Shown: piece by piece, positions 1-4,885 of the stretch
Layout of the letters: every line of letters begins with the position of its first letter
Position numbering within the stretch: the stretch's first letter is position 1
NCBI GenBank assembly: GCA_030839105.1
Contig: JAUZEI010000208.1
Coordinates: 1 to 5,651, forward strand
Origin: Actinomycetota bacterium
GTDB taxonomy: Bacteria; Actinomycetota; Acidimicrobiia; IMCC26256; PALSA-610
Direction of reading: 5' to 3'
DNA: 5,651 nucleotides
Position numbers and translations under genes: made by a program
Notes under the pieces: model-generated
Told to the model about the DNA's origin: nothing
The model's input: only the letters and a program-made list of their open reading frames with translations
Databases searched by the model: none

Positions 1-100
1 GCGCACCCCAACTCCAGGCCCGGTCCACCCCCCGCACCCCGTAAGTGGGATGGGTCGAGGACTCCGTTTTCCTCCTGACGCGGGTACGTAGGATCGGCAG
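1..100. other. Upstream non-coding stretch, no gene seen
   Basis: This is a C-rich stretch, especially at about 25-40, with no convincing coding frame on either strand. The plus frames are closed by stops at 40-42, 76-78 and 89-91. The stop at 89-91 is in frame with the downstream glycosylase, so that gene cannot begin earlier than 101. On the minus strand an AGGAGG lies opposite 71-76, but no start codon follows at a usable distance. The only supported element is the -10 box listed separately. Confidence 0.6.
89..94 (+). promoter_or_regulatory. -10 box for leaderless glycosylase mRNA
   Basis: The hexamer TAGGAT fits the actinobacterial TANNNT -10 pattern. It ends six bases before the GTG at 101, so transcription would begin at or next to the start codon. 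That is the usual geometry of leaderless mRNAs, which are common in actinobacteria. No good -35 is visible; the region near 66-72 is GTTTTCC. The absence of a well-spaced Shine-Dalgarno sequence agrees with a leaderless start. Confidence 0.45.
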
Positions 101-1060
101 GTGCCCGTCGCCACCCGGACGTTGCCGTGTCCGGAGCCGTTCGACGTGCCTCTCACGTTCGGCGGGTTGACGCGCGGTCGCTTCGACCCGACGAGTCACC
201 TCGACGGTGACACGTTCTGGCACGCGATGAACTCGCCCGACGGACCGGTGACATTCCGCGTGCACGCGCAACGCGCCGAGTCAACGGTGACCGTCGACGC
301 GTGGGGCCCGGGACGATCGTGGGCCGTCGAACACGCGCCCGGCATCTCGGGCGTCGCCGACACCGTGCACGACTTTCGTCCGACGCACCCGCTTGTCGCC
401 GCGCTGCACCGGCGCGCGCGCGGGATGCGACTCGTTCGGATGGCGTGCGTCCTCGACGTCGCGGTGCCGACGATCCTCGAGCAGCGCGTCACGTCGCGCG
501 AGGCCCGGCACTCGTGGCATGCGTTGTTGCGGCGCCACGGAACACCGGCGCCCGGCGCCGGCCCCACCCCCGCGCTCATGGTGCCGCCCGCGCCAACCGT
601 GTTGGCGCACCTTCCCGATTGGGAGTGGCGACATCTCGGAGTCGAGGCGCGCCGCTCCGAGACAGTGCGCCGCGTCGCATGCGTTTCGGATCGGCTCGAC
701 CGGGCGGCCGCGGTCGATGTCGTGACCCTGGACCGCCGGCTGCGCGCCGTCAACGGAGTGGGACCGTGGACCGCGGCCCACCTCACTCATCTCGTCTCCG
801 CCGACGCCGACGCAATCCCGCTCGGCGACTGGCACCTCCCGAGTCACGTCGCCTTTGCGCTCGCGCGTGAGCCGCGGGCCGACGACGCCCGCATGCTGGA
901 ACTGCTCGAGCCGTTCCGTCCGCACCGGGCCCGGGTCTGGCGGCTGATCGTCATGGGCACGCACGCCCCGCCGCGCCGGGCGCCGCGGGCGCGCATCCAC
1001 GACCTGATGCGGGCCGAGATGCGACGTTCGCACTCCGGGCGCCGCCCGCTGCGCCGCTAG
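101..1060 (+). CDS. AlkA-like DNA-3-methyladenine glycosylase (HhH-GPD superfamily)
   Basis: This 319-aa protein is probably a base-excision-repair enzyme that removes alkylated purines from DNA. The N-terminal part (about 12-105) resembles the AlkA beta domain of actinobacterial DNA-3-methyladenine glycosylase 2 proteins. The helical catalytic part begins near LVRM (111-114), and ILEQRVTSREA (125-135) matches the family's conserved 'LEQ.V' segment. The helix-hairpin-helix is LRAVNGVGPWTAAHL (214-228). The following PLGDWHLP (240-247) supplies the probable catalytic aspartate D243, the counterpart of Asp238 in E. coli AlkA. No lysine precedes it in the hairpin, as expected for a monofunctional glycosylase. 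The ending LLEPFRPHRARVWRL (268-282) is also family-typical, and the last 30 residues are a basic tail. The GTG start is the first possible one, because an in-frame stop lies at 89-91. Exact substrate range is inferred from family only. Confidence 0.9.
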   Translation: MPVATRTLPCPEPFDVPLTFGGLTRGRFDPTSHLDGDTFWHAMNSPDGPVTFRVHAQRAESTVTVDAWGPGRSWAVEHAPGISGVADTVHDFRPTHPLVAALHRRARGMRLVRMACVLDVAVPTILEQRVTSREARHSWHALLRRHGTPAPGAGPTPALMVPPAPTVLAHLPDWEWRHLGVEARRSETVRRVACVSDRLDRAAAVDVVTLDRRLRAVNGVGPWTAAHLTHLVSADADAIPLGDWHLPSHVAFALAREPRADDARMLELLEPFRPHRARVWRLIVMGTHAPPRRAPRARIHDLMRAEMRRSHSGRRPLRR

Positions 1061-1122
1061 GGAGTTGGCGGTAGAACCTCCGTGACCCGCCGACTCCCGG
1101 TGGGGTTGCGGTGGTTCGGGTC

Positions 1123-1128
1123 TAGCGT
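1123..1128 (+). promoter_or_regulatory. Candidate -10 box for the TauD-family gene
   Basis: TAGCGT fits TANNNT and lies in the 136-bp gap after the glycosylase gene. It would start a transcript near 1134-1136 with a leader of about 60 bases before the ATG at 1197. No convincing -35 sits 16-19 bp upstream. A GTG at 1134 lies only five bases after the hexamer, so a leaderless extended protein is formally possible, but codon use in that extension argues against it. Confidence 0.35.
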
Positions 1129-1180
1129 GACACGTGCGAGAGCGGGCGTCGCCTCCGAGACGATCGCCGCATCAACGACC

Positions 1181-1186
1181 GGAAGG
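1181..1186 (+). promoter_or_regulatory. Ribosome binding site deciding the TauD-family start
   Basis: GGAAGG lies ten bases before the ATG at 1197. It favours this ATG over the in-frame GTG at 1134, which has no Shine-Dalgarno sequence. Confidence 0.5.
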
Positions 1187-1196
1187 CTTCGAAGCG

Positions 1197-2126
1197 ATGA
1201 CGATCCATGCGGCGAACCGGAAGCTCGAGGTGCGGCCGGTGACGAGTGTCATCGGCGCCGAAATCGACGGCATCGATCTCCGCCAACCGCTGGACGGCGA
1301 CGCGGTTGCCGAGATCGGCGACGCGCTCGTGCGCTGGAAAGTGTTGTTCTTCCGCAACCAGCCGATCTCGTACGACCAGCAGATGGACTTCGCTCGCAAC
1401 TTCGGCGAGCTCACGCCCGCGCACCCGATCGAGCCCGGTCTCGTCGACAAGCCGGAGATCTACGTCGTCGACTCGCGCGAGGAGAAGAAGCTCTTCGGTC
1501 ATGGTCAGGAGCGCGCGCGATTCGCACCGCCGCGTCTGACGCAGACGGGCTGGCACACCGACATCACGTTCGTCGCGAACCCGGCGCTTGCATCGGTCCT
1601 GCGGGGTGCGGTCGTGCCGCCCTACGGCGGTGACACCCTCTGGACGAATCTCGTCGCCGCGTACCAAGAGCTCTCGGAGCCGATCCGGGAGCTCGTCGAT
1701 CATCTGCAGGCGGTTCACCGTTGGCACGGCCTCACGGGCGAGACGCGTGAGGGATACGACCCGAACCAGCCGCCGCCGTCGGCCGTGCACCCGGTCGTGC
1801 GCGTGCATCCCGTCACCGGGGAGCGCGCACTGTTCGTGAACCCGTCGTTCACGCGCTACCTCGTCGGAGTCACCGACCGCGAGAACCGCTATCTCCTCGA
1901 CCTGCTCTTCGACCAGATCGCACGGCCCGAGTTCAGCGTCCGGTTCCGGTGGGAGCCTGACAGCCTCGCCTTCTGGGACAACCGGGCCACCGCCCACCTC
2001 GGTCCCGTCGACCTGGCGTCGAGCGACTTCGACCGCCGCGTCGAGCGGGTGACGATCGCGGGCGACATTCCCGTGGGCCCCGACGGTTTCCGATCGGTGC
2101 AACTGCGGGGCGAGCTCTTCAGCTGA
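1197..2126 (+). CDS. TauD/TfdA-family Fe(II)/2-oxoglutarate-dependent dioxygenase
   Basis: This 309-aa protein has the usual length for the family, whose members oxidise a substrate such as a sulfonate, sulfate ester or aryloxyacid with 2-oxoglutarate and O2. The N-terminus (LEVRPVTSVIGAEIDGIDL, 10-28) and the WKVLFFRNQ segment (47-55) are family hallmarks. Iron ligands are H120 and D122 (WHTDITF) and distal H267 (WDNRATAHLGP, 260-270). R280 and R284 (DRRVERVTIAGD) are at the expected distance to bind the 2-oxoglutarate carboxylate. HPVVRVHPVTGERALFVN (198-215) is also typical. The ATG at 1197 is chosen because of GGAAGG upstream. The 21-codon extension to GTG 1134 has poor G/C bias at third positions (about half), unlike the body of the gene, and extends before the conserved N-terminus. 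The substrate cannot be assigned. The cysteine dioxygenase downstream makes an organosulfur substrate plausible, but this is inference. Confidence 0.93.
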   Translation: MTIHAANRKLEVRPVTSVIGAEIDGIDLRQPLDGDAVAEIGDALVRWKVLFFRNQPISYDQQMDFARNFGELTPAHPIEPGLVDKPEIYVVDSREEKKLFGHGQERARFAPPRLTQTGWHTDITFVANPALASVLRGAVVPPYGGDTLWTNLVAAYQELSEPIRELVDHLQAVHRWHGLTGETREGYDPNQPPPSAVHPVVRVHPVTGERALFVNPSFTRYLVGVTDRENRYLLDLLFDQIARPEFSVRFRWEPDSLAFWDNRATAHLGPVDLASSDFDRRVERVTIAGDIPVGPDGFRSVQLRGELFS

Positions 2127-2130
2127 CATT

Positions 2131-2144
2131 CCGGTAACGACCGG
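2131..2144 (+). terminator. Small hairpin after the TauD-family gene, possible terminator
   Basis: CCGGT-AACG-ACCGG forms a five-bp stem with a tetraloop, beginning five bases after the TauD-family stop. There is no T-run afterwards, so it is not a classical intrinsic terminator. It may be a weak terminator or a 3'-end stabiliser. Confidence 0.25.
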
Positions 2145-2179
2145 TCAATGGCGGGTCGCTGCCCTTCGCGCGCTGTGAC

Positions 2180-2209
2180 TTGACGCCGCGCTCCGCGTTA
2201 CTTTAGTTT
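2180..2209 (+). promoter_or_regulatory. Candidate sigma-A promoter for the cysteine dioxygenase transcript
   Basis: TTGACG (2180-2185) matches the -35 consensus in five of six positions. TAGTTT (2204-2209) keeps the key TA...T of a -10 box, with an 18-bp spacer. Transcription would begin near 2216. This is the start of the most AT-rich part of the window (about 2198-2231), which stands out against its GC-rich surroundings. Other pairings in the AT-rich patch, such as TAGTAG at 2221, cannot be excluded. Confidence 0.45.
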
Positions 2210-2252
2210 GTCAATCGAAATAGTAGAGTTTCCTGGGGAGCAGGCGATTGAC
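2210..2252. promoter_or_regulatory. Perfect 8-bp inverted repeat upstream of cysteine dioxygenase
   Basis: GTCAATCG (2210-2217) and CGATTGAC (2245-2252) are perfect inverted copies separated by 27 bases. A third copy matching the first six bases, GTCAAT, lies at 2144-2149 in the same orientation as the first. The left arm abuts the proposed -10 box and covers the expected transcription start, as a repressor site would. The right arm covers a TTG codon that could start the small upstream ORF. If transcription began upstream of 2210, the arms could instead pair in RNA. The inner CCTG (2232-2235) and CAGG (2241-2244) would extend the stem and place the GGGAG ribosome-binding bases in a five-base loop. 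Whether it works as DNA or RNA is undecided. Confidence 0.45.
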
Positions 2253-2364
2253 CAGAGAGGTACGGGGCCGGCGCGCGGTCGAGCCGATAGTGGTGACCGG
2301 CGCCGGGGCATGCGCGTCCCTCCGGCGTGCGCCGCTCGGCGGCATCACGGCCGGGATCGAGTGA
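2248..2364 (+). CDS. Possible 38-codon upstream ORF coupled to cysteine dioxygenase
   Basis: This short reading frame starts at TTG 2248, seven bases after GGGGAG (2235-2240), a good Shine-Dalgarno sequence. It ends at TGA 2362-2364, overlapping the GTG (2361-2363) of the cysteine dioxygenase as GTGA, the classical geometry of translational coupling. About 87% of its third positions are G or C, against about two thirds in the frame that would extend the dioxygenase upstream. This suggests the small frame is the translated one. The peptide is basic early (TREVRGRR) and contains IVVTGAGACASL with a single cysteine. VVTGAGA resembles the N-terminus of beta-ketoacyl synthases and some Rossmann proteins, so it could be a decayed gene remnant rather than a leader peptide. 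I do not recognise it as a known family and assign no function. Confidence 0.35.
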   Translation: MTREVRGRRAVEPIVVTGAGACASLRRAPLGGITAGIE

Positions 2365-2813
2365 CGCCCGTGCTCACGAACGCTGTCGACGATCGCGCGC
2401 TCCTTCCCCTGAGCCTGGCTTCGGAGCTTCTCCGGAACCGTCGCGCGCTGCTGGCCCGCGCCCGCACACTGACCTTCGCGCCCGGGGAGCGGGCCTGGAC
2501 CCGAGTGCTCGACACCCCCGACGCCGACGCGTGGTTGATCGCGTGGGACGGGTCGAGCCGGGTGGGCCCGCACGATCACGGCGGCTCGCACGGTGCGGTG
2601 CACGTGTTGCAGGGAACGTTGACGGAGTCGTACCGCCCGAACCCGACGGAGCCCGAGGAACGCATCCGGCACATCACGCAGGGCACGACGCTGGCCATCC
2701 CCGAGGATCACGTGCACGACGTCGCGAACCTCGGCCGCCGGCGCGCCTTCAGCCTGCATGTCTACGCGCCCCGGCTCACGTCGATGACCTTCTATCCACC
2801 GGTCCCGGGCTGA
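2361..2813 (+). CDS. Cysteine dioxygenase (type I, bacterial cupin)
   Basis: This 150-aa cupin probably oxidises L-cysteine (or a related thiol) to the sulfinate using Fe(II) and O2 in the cytoplasm. The first cupin motif is GPHDHGGSHG (69-78), with iron ligands H71 and H73. The third ligand is H119 in HDVAN (119-123). The Ser-His-Tyr triad seen in mammalian enzymes is present as S131, H133 and Y135 (SLHVYAP). WTRVL (46-50) places R48 where mammalian Arg60 binds the cysteine carboxylate, which favours cysteine over 3-mercaptopropionate. G78 replaces the mammalian crosslinking cysteine, as usual in bacteria. The GTG at 2361 is chosen because it gives a typical length and overlaps the stop of the small upstream ORF. 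In-frame alternatives are GTG 2370, ATG 2310 and TTG 2208, but frame 2208-2360 has weak third-position bias and includes the AT-rich control region. The TauD-type gene upstream suggests a shared role in sulfur metabolism. Confidence 0.9.
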   Translation: MTPVLTNAVDDRALLPLSLASELLRNRRALLARARTLTFAPGERAWTRVLDTPDADAWLIAWDGSSRVGPHDHGGSHGAVHVLQGTLTESYRPNPTEPEERIRHITQGTTLAIPEDHVHDVANLGRRRAFSLHVYAPRLTSMTFYPPVPG

Positions 2814-2816
2814 CGG

Positions 2817-3105
2817 CTACCTGGCCGCCAAACCGGCGGCGACCGGGAGGCTCACGTCGATCGCGTCGAACGTGATGCTCCCGCCGAGTCGAGGTTGCGC
2901 GTAGGCGGTTGTGGTCGCGACCAGTTGCAACGTGACGGACGTGCCCGGGTGCGCGGTGAACGCGATGTCCTCCCGTTCTGATCGACCATGTCGAAACGCG
3001 GACCTGTGTTCACCGAGGTGCTCCGCTTCACGTAGCGCTGCAGCCACGCGATTGCGGCGCCGCCGGTGAGGAGCACCGAGTTCGATGCACGAGCGGCCGC
3101 GGCGC
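2817..3105 (-). pseudogene. Frameshifted C-terminal remnant of an S15/CocE-NonD-type hydrolase
   Basis: No intact gene covers this 300-base convergent gap, but two minus-strand frames hold protein-like segments in order. The upstream one (about 3105 down to 2972) reads SVLLTGGAAIAWLQRYVKRS, then TSVNTGPRFDMVDQNG. This resembles the 'AWL.RYLKGD.SV.TGP.F...DQ.G' segment after the catalytic histidine region of S15/CocE-NonD acyl hydrolases. The second (about 2973 down to 2820), in another frame, reads DIAFTAHPGTSVTLQLVATT, then AYAQPRLGGSITFDAIDVSLPV. This resembles the last strands of the jelly-roll domain of such enzymes, and it ends at TAG 2819-2817. The frame changes near 2966-2974. The catalytic N-terminal part is absent, and much of the C-terminal domain between the pieces seems deleted. 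Family assignment is from remembered motif patterns, not a search. The 5' limit is approximate, and the remnant ends just downstream of the ClC stop. Confidence 0.5.
2824..2840. terminator. GC hairpin between cysteine dioxygenase and the minus-strand remnant
   Basis: GCCGCC (2824-2829), a five-base loop and GGCGGC (2835-2840) form a six-bp all-GC stem ten bases after the dioxygenase stop. No T-run follows on either strand, so it is at most a U-less terminator as proposed for some actinobacterial transcripts. The bases also fall in the last codons of the minus-strand remnant, so the dyad could be chance in GC-rich coding sequence. Confidence 0.3.
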
Positions 3106-3114
3106 GGCCGATTC

Positions 3115-4371
3115 CTACGCAGGAGCGCGCGGGCTGCGCTCGCGTTGTGAGTGGATCAATCCGACCTCGCTCGTCAGGACGAATGCGATCGTGGCCGCGA
3201 TCAGCGTGGTCGGGAGCAGGCGCAGCCCGCCCATCTCGGTGACGATCAGCGTCGACCCCAGCATCGTCTTCGTGACGCCGACGTTGGCGGCGACCATGAG
3301 CGCGGCGCAAATCACGCCGACCGGTGCAGCCGCGAACGCGTGATGCGTCAGCTGGCCGACGGTCGCGCCGACGAAGAACAGCGGGATGATGAATCCTCCC
3401 GGCCAGCCCGAGGAGACGGTGAGCGAGGTGCCCACGAGCTTGGCCGCGACCGCCAGCGCAAGGACGCCGACCCCGATGCGCGTGGCGAGCACGTGGCCGG
3501 TCTGTACCTCGCCGAAGGTGAGCGCATACGGGGAGCACAGCGCGAGCGAAGCGAGGCCGAGTCCGCCGACGATCGGGCGCGCCACGGCGGGGACGGCGCG
3601 GAAGAGCCATCGCAGGCCGAGCGTGAGATACGTGAACACGACCGCGATGAGCGCACCGGCGGCACCCGCGGCGGCCGCCCAGAGCAGGTCGCCGGCATGC
3701 AGGCGCGCGACCTCGGGGATTCGCCACGCCGGTACGAGGTCGGCGCCGGTGATCGCCACGTAACACACGAAGCCCATCAGCGAACCGACGATGGCGGGGA
3801 GCAGTGCTTCGGTGTACTGCATGCCGCGGCGATGGAGTATCTCCAACGCGAAGATCGCCGAGCCGAGCGGCGCGCCGAAGAGCACTGTGAACGCAGCTGC
3901 CATGCCGGCGATGGTGACGCAGCGTCCCTCGTCGACGGTGAGACGACGCTTGTTCGCGAACCAGCCCGCGAGCGTGCCGCACGTCGTGACCAGCGGTGCC
4001 TCGGGTCCCGCGGCGCCGCCCACCGCAATCGTGAGCACCGACATGGGGATGAGCGATCGCAACGTATGCACGTCGCTCGCAGCACCCGAGACGTGGATGT
4101 TGTCGACGAGCAATTCCACGTCGCCCGGACTGCCGAGCACGCGCGCGATCACGACGACCGCGACGCCCGTCGCACCCAACACGACGAACTCCGCGGCGCT
4201 GCTGACGGAGTCGGGCCACAGTGCGTGTTGCAGGAGATGGATCGCGAGGAGGTACAGCGCGCCGATCGCTCCGCCGGCGAGTCCCACGACCACCGTCGCT
4301 CCGAGGAGCGCGGGTGACATGCCCAAGATCCCTCGGTCGAAGTACCGCCGAATGACGCGGCCCGAAAACAT
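3115..4371 (-). CDS. ClC-family chloride/anion channel or antiporter, variant filter, no CBS domains
   Basis: This 418-aa, very hydrophobic membrane protein has the length and helix pattern of prokaryotic ClC proteins. Filter regions are recognisable but altered. The GSGIP region is GSPGD (80-84), and GREGP is replaced by GGAAGPEAP (118-126), so alanine stands where the gating glutamate (Glu148 in E. coli ClcA) should be and E124 follows the GP instead. GWPGGFIIP (322-330) matches the GxFxP region. SEVGLIHSQ (401-409) lies where the pore tyrosine is expected but has no tyrosine. TLIVTEM (374-380) is typical of helix Q. Whether it is a channel or an H+-coupled exchanger, and for which ion, is unresolved. 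The ATG at 4371 is preferred because RVIRRYF looks like the basic helix A of ClC proteins and its first codons have the gene's third-position bias. ATG 4320, with GAGGGA eight bases upstream, is the alternative. The gene diverges from the MarR gene over 19 bp. Confidence 0.93.
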   Translation of the reverse strand: MFSGRVIRRYFDRGILGMSPALLGATVVVGLAGGAIGALYLLAIHLLQHALWPDSVSSAAEFVVLGATGVAVVVIARVLGSPGDVELLVDNIHVSGAASDVHTLRSLIPMSVLTIAVGGAAGPEAPLVTTCGTLAGWFANKRRLTVDEGRCVTIAGMAAAFTVLFGAPLGSAIFALEILHRRGMQYTEALLPAIVGSLMGFVCYVAITGADLVPAWRIPEVARLHAGDLLWAAAAGAAGALIAVVFTYLTLGLRWLFRAVPAVARPIVGGLGLASLALCSPYALTFGEVQTGHVLATRIGVGVLALAVAAKLVGTSLTVSSGWPGGFIIPLFFVGATVGQLTHHAFAAAPVGVICAALMVAANVGVTKTMLGSTLIVTEMGGLRLLPTTLIAATIAFVLTSEVGLIHSQRERSPRAPA

Positions 4372-4386
4372 ATCGTAGTACGATAT
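4370..4386. promoter_or_regulatory. Perfect 17-bp palindromic operator between ClC and MarR genes
   Basis: ATATCGTA-G-TACGATAT is a perfect palindrome with eight-bp arms around a single base. It fills most of the 19-bp gap between the divergent start codons at 4371 and 4391 and overlaps the first two bases of the ClC ATG. Its length and symmetry fit a winged-helix MarR dimer, and the adjacent gene encodes one. The arms contain TANNNT hexamers on both strands: TACGAT at 4379-4384 plus, TACGAT at 4377-4372 minus and TATCGT at 4385-4380 minus. A bound repressor would therefore cover -10 elements of both promoters. Binding by this MarR protein is inferred from position and symmetry. Confidence 0.75.
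4379..4384 (+). promoter_or_regulatory. -10 box for leaderless MarR mRNA
   Basis: TACGAT fits TANNNT and ends six bases before the MarR ATG at 4391, so the transcript would begin at the start codon. There is no Shine-Dalgarno sequence before that ATG, which agrees. The -35 region falls inside the ClC coding sequence and shows no good match to TTGACA. Confidence 0.5.
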
Positions 4387-4390
4387 CAGT

Positions 4391-4867
4391 ATGTCCCGGC
4401 AGTCGACGAGCTCGCGAACGCACGACGATTCTGGTCCCGATGACGACGACTACCGGCGCCTGCTCGAGCTGCGCACCGGTCTACGCCAGTTCCTGCACTG
4501 GAGTGAGCAGCAGGCCACGGGGGTCGGCATCACGCCCGCGCAGCACCAGCTCCTCCTCGCCATTCGCGGCCATGTGGGCGGCACCGCGCCGACGATCGGC
4601 GACATCTCGGAGTCGTTGTTGCTTCGGCACCACAGCGTCGTCGGCCTCGTTGATCGCGCGGCCGAGGCGGGACTGGTAGTTCGTCATGTCGACCCGACCG
4701 ACCATCGAGTGGTGCGCCTCGGTCTGACGCCGCTCGGCGCGCGCCGGCTCCGGCAGTTGAGTGGCGTGCACCTCGAAGAGCTGCGGCGCCTCGCCCCGCG
4801 CATACGGTCGCTGTGGGCCAACCTCGACCGGCTCGACGACGGCCGACGAGATCGATCGGATCGATGA
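4391..4867 (+). CDS. MarR-family transcriptional regulator
   Basis: This 158-aa protein has the size and winged helix-turn-helix layout of MarR regulators. An acidic N-terminal stretch (11-20) precedes the first dimerisation helix (YRRLLELRTGLRQFLHW, 21-37). GITPAQHQLLLAI (46-58) is the classic MarR helix pattern. TIGDISESLLL (68-78) and RHHSVVGLVDRAAEAGLVVR (79-98) form the DNA-binding helices. The wing is HVDPTDHRVVRLGLT (99-113), with the family's D-x-x-D-x-R at D101, D104 and R106. LTPLGARRLRQL (112-123) leads into the C-terminal dimerisation helix. No cysteine is visible, so direct thiol redox sensing is unlikely. The start is set by the -10 box six bases before the ATG. Autoregulation through the palindrome is likely. 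The flavoenzyme gene follows after 18 bp, probably in the same operon. The ligand is unknown. Confidence 0.92.
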   Translation: MSRQSTSSRTHDDSGPDDDDYRRLLELRTGLRQFLHWSEQQATGVGITPAQHQLLLAIRGHVGGTAPTIGDISESLLLRHHSVVGLVDRAAEAGLVVRHVDPTDHRVVRLGLTPLGARRLRQLSGVHLEELRRLAPRIRSLWANLDRLDDGRRDRSDR

Positions 4868-4870
4868 CCG

Positions 4871-4876
4871 AAAGGG
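4871..4876 (+). promoter_or_regulatory. Ribosome binding site of the nitronate monooxygenase-like gene
   Basis: AAAGGG lies nine bases before the ATG at 4886, inside the 18-bp gap after the MarR stop. With no room for a separate promoter in the gap, it supports co-transcription with the MarR gene and fixes this start. Confidence 0.5.
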
Positions 4877-4885
4877 CGTGACGCC

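Noticed and set aside
71..76. AGGAGG on the minus strand, possible ribosome site of a divergent gene
   Set aside because: No ATG, GTG or TTG lies within the next dozen bases on the minus strand, so no gene start can be supported.
1061..1081. Imperfect GGAGTT/AACCTCC dyad after the glycosylase stop
   Set aside because: The stem needs a bulge, is short and has no T-run. It is not convincing as a terminator.
1082..1633. 183-codon plus frame overlapping the start of the TauD-family gene
   Set aside because: It is arginine-rich, out-of-frame with the well-supported gene, and has no ribosome site or domain.
1122..2129. Long open frame on the minus strand across the TauD-family gene (335 codons)
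   Set aside because: It mirrors the real gene's codons, is rich in Arg/Val/Asp with no recognisable domain, and the plus strand carries clear catalytic motifs.
2310..2360. ATG 2310 as start of cysteine dioxygenase, or a Streptomyces-type RRH leader peptide in this frame
   Set aside because: The frame has weak third-position bias here and no stop before the dioxygenase. RRHHGRDRV does not match the known leader pattern well enough, and GTG 2361 gives the typical protein length.
3151..4317. Long open plus-strand frame opposite the ClC gene (388 codons)
   Set aside because: Its composition is extremely charged (Arg, Asp, Glu, His) with no domain, as expected when the complement of a hydrophobic GC-rich gene is read.
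2852..4423. 523-codon minus-strand frame overlapping the whole ClC gene
   Set aside because: Over the ClC gene it is an out-of-frame, arginine-rich shadow. Only its last part (about 3105-2972) looks protein-like, and that is reported as part of the hydrolase remnant.
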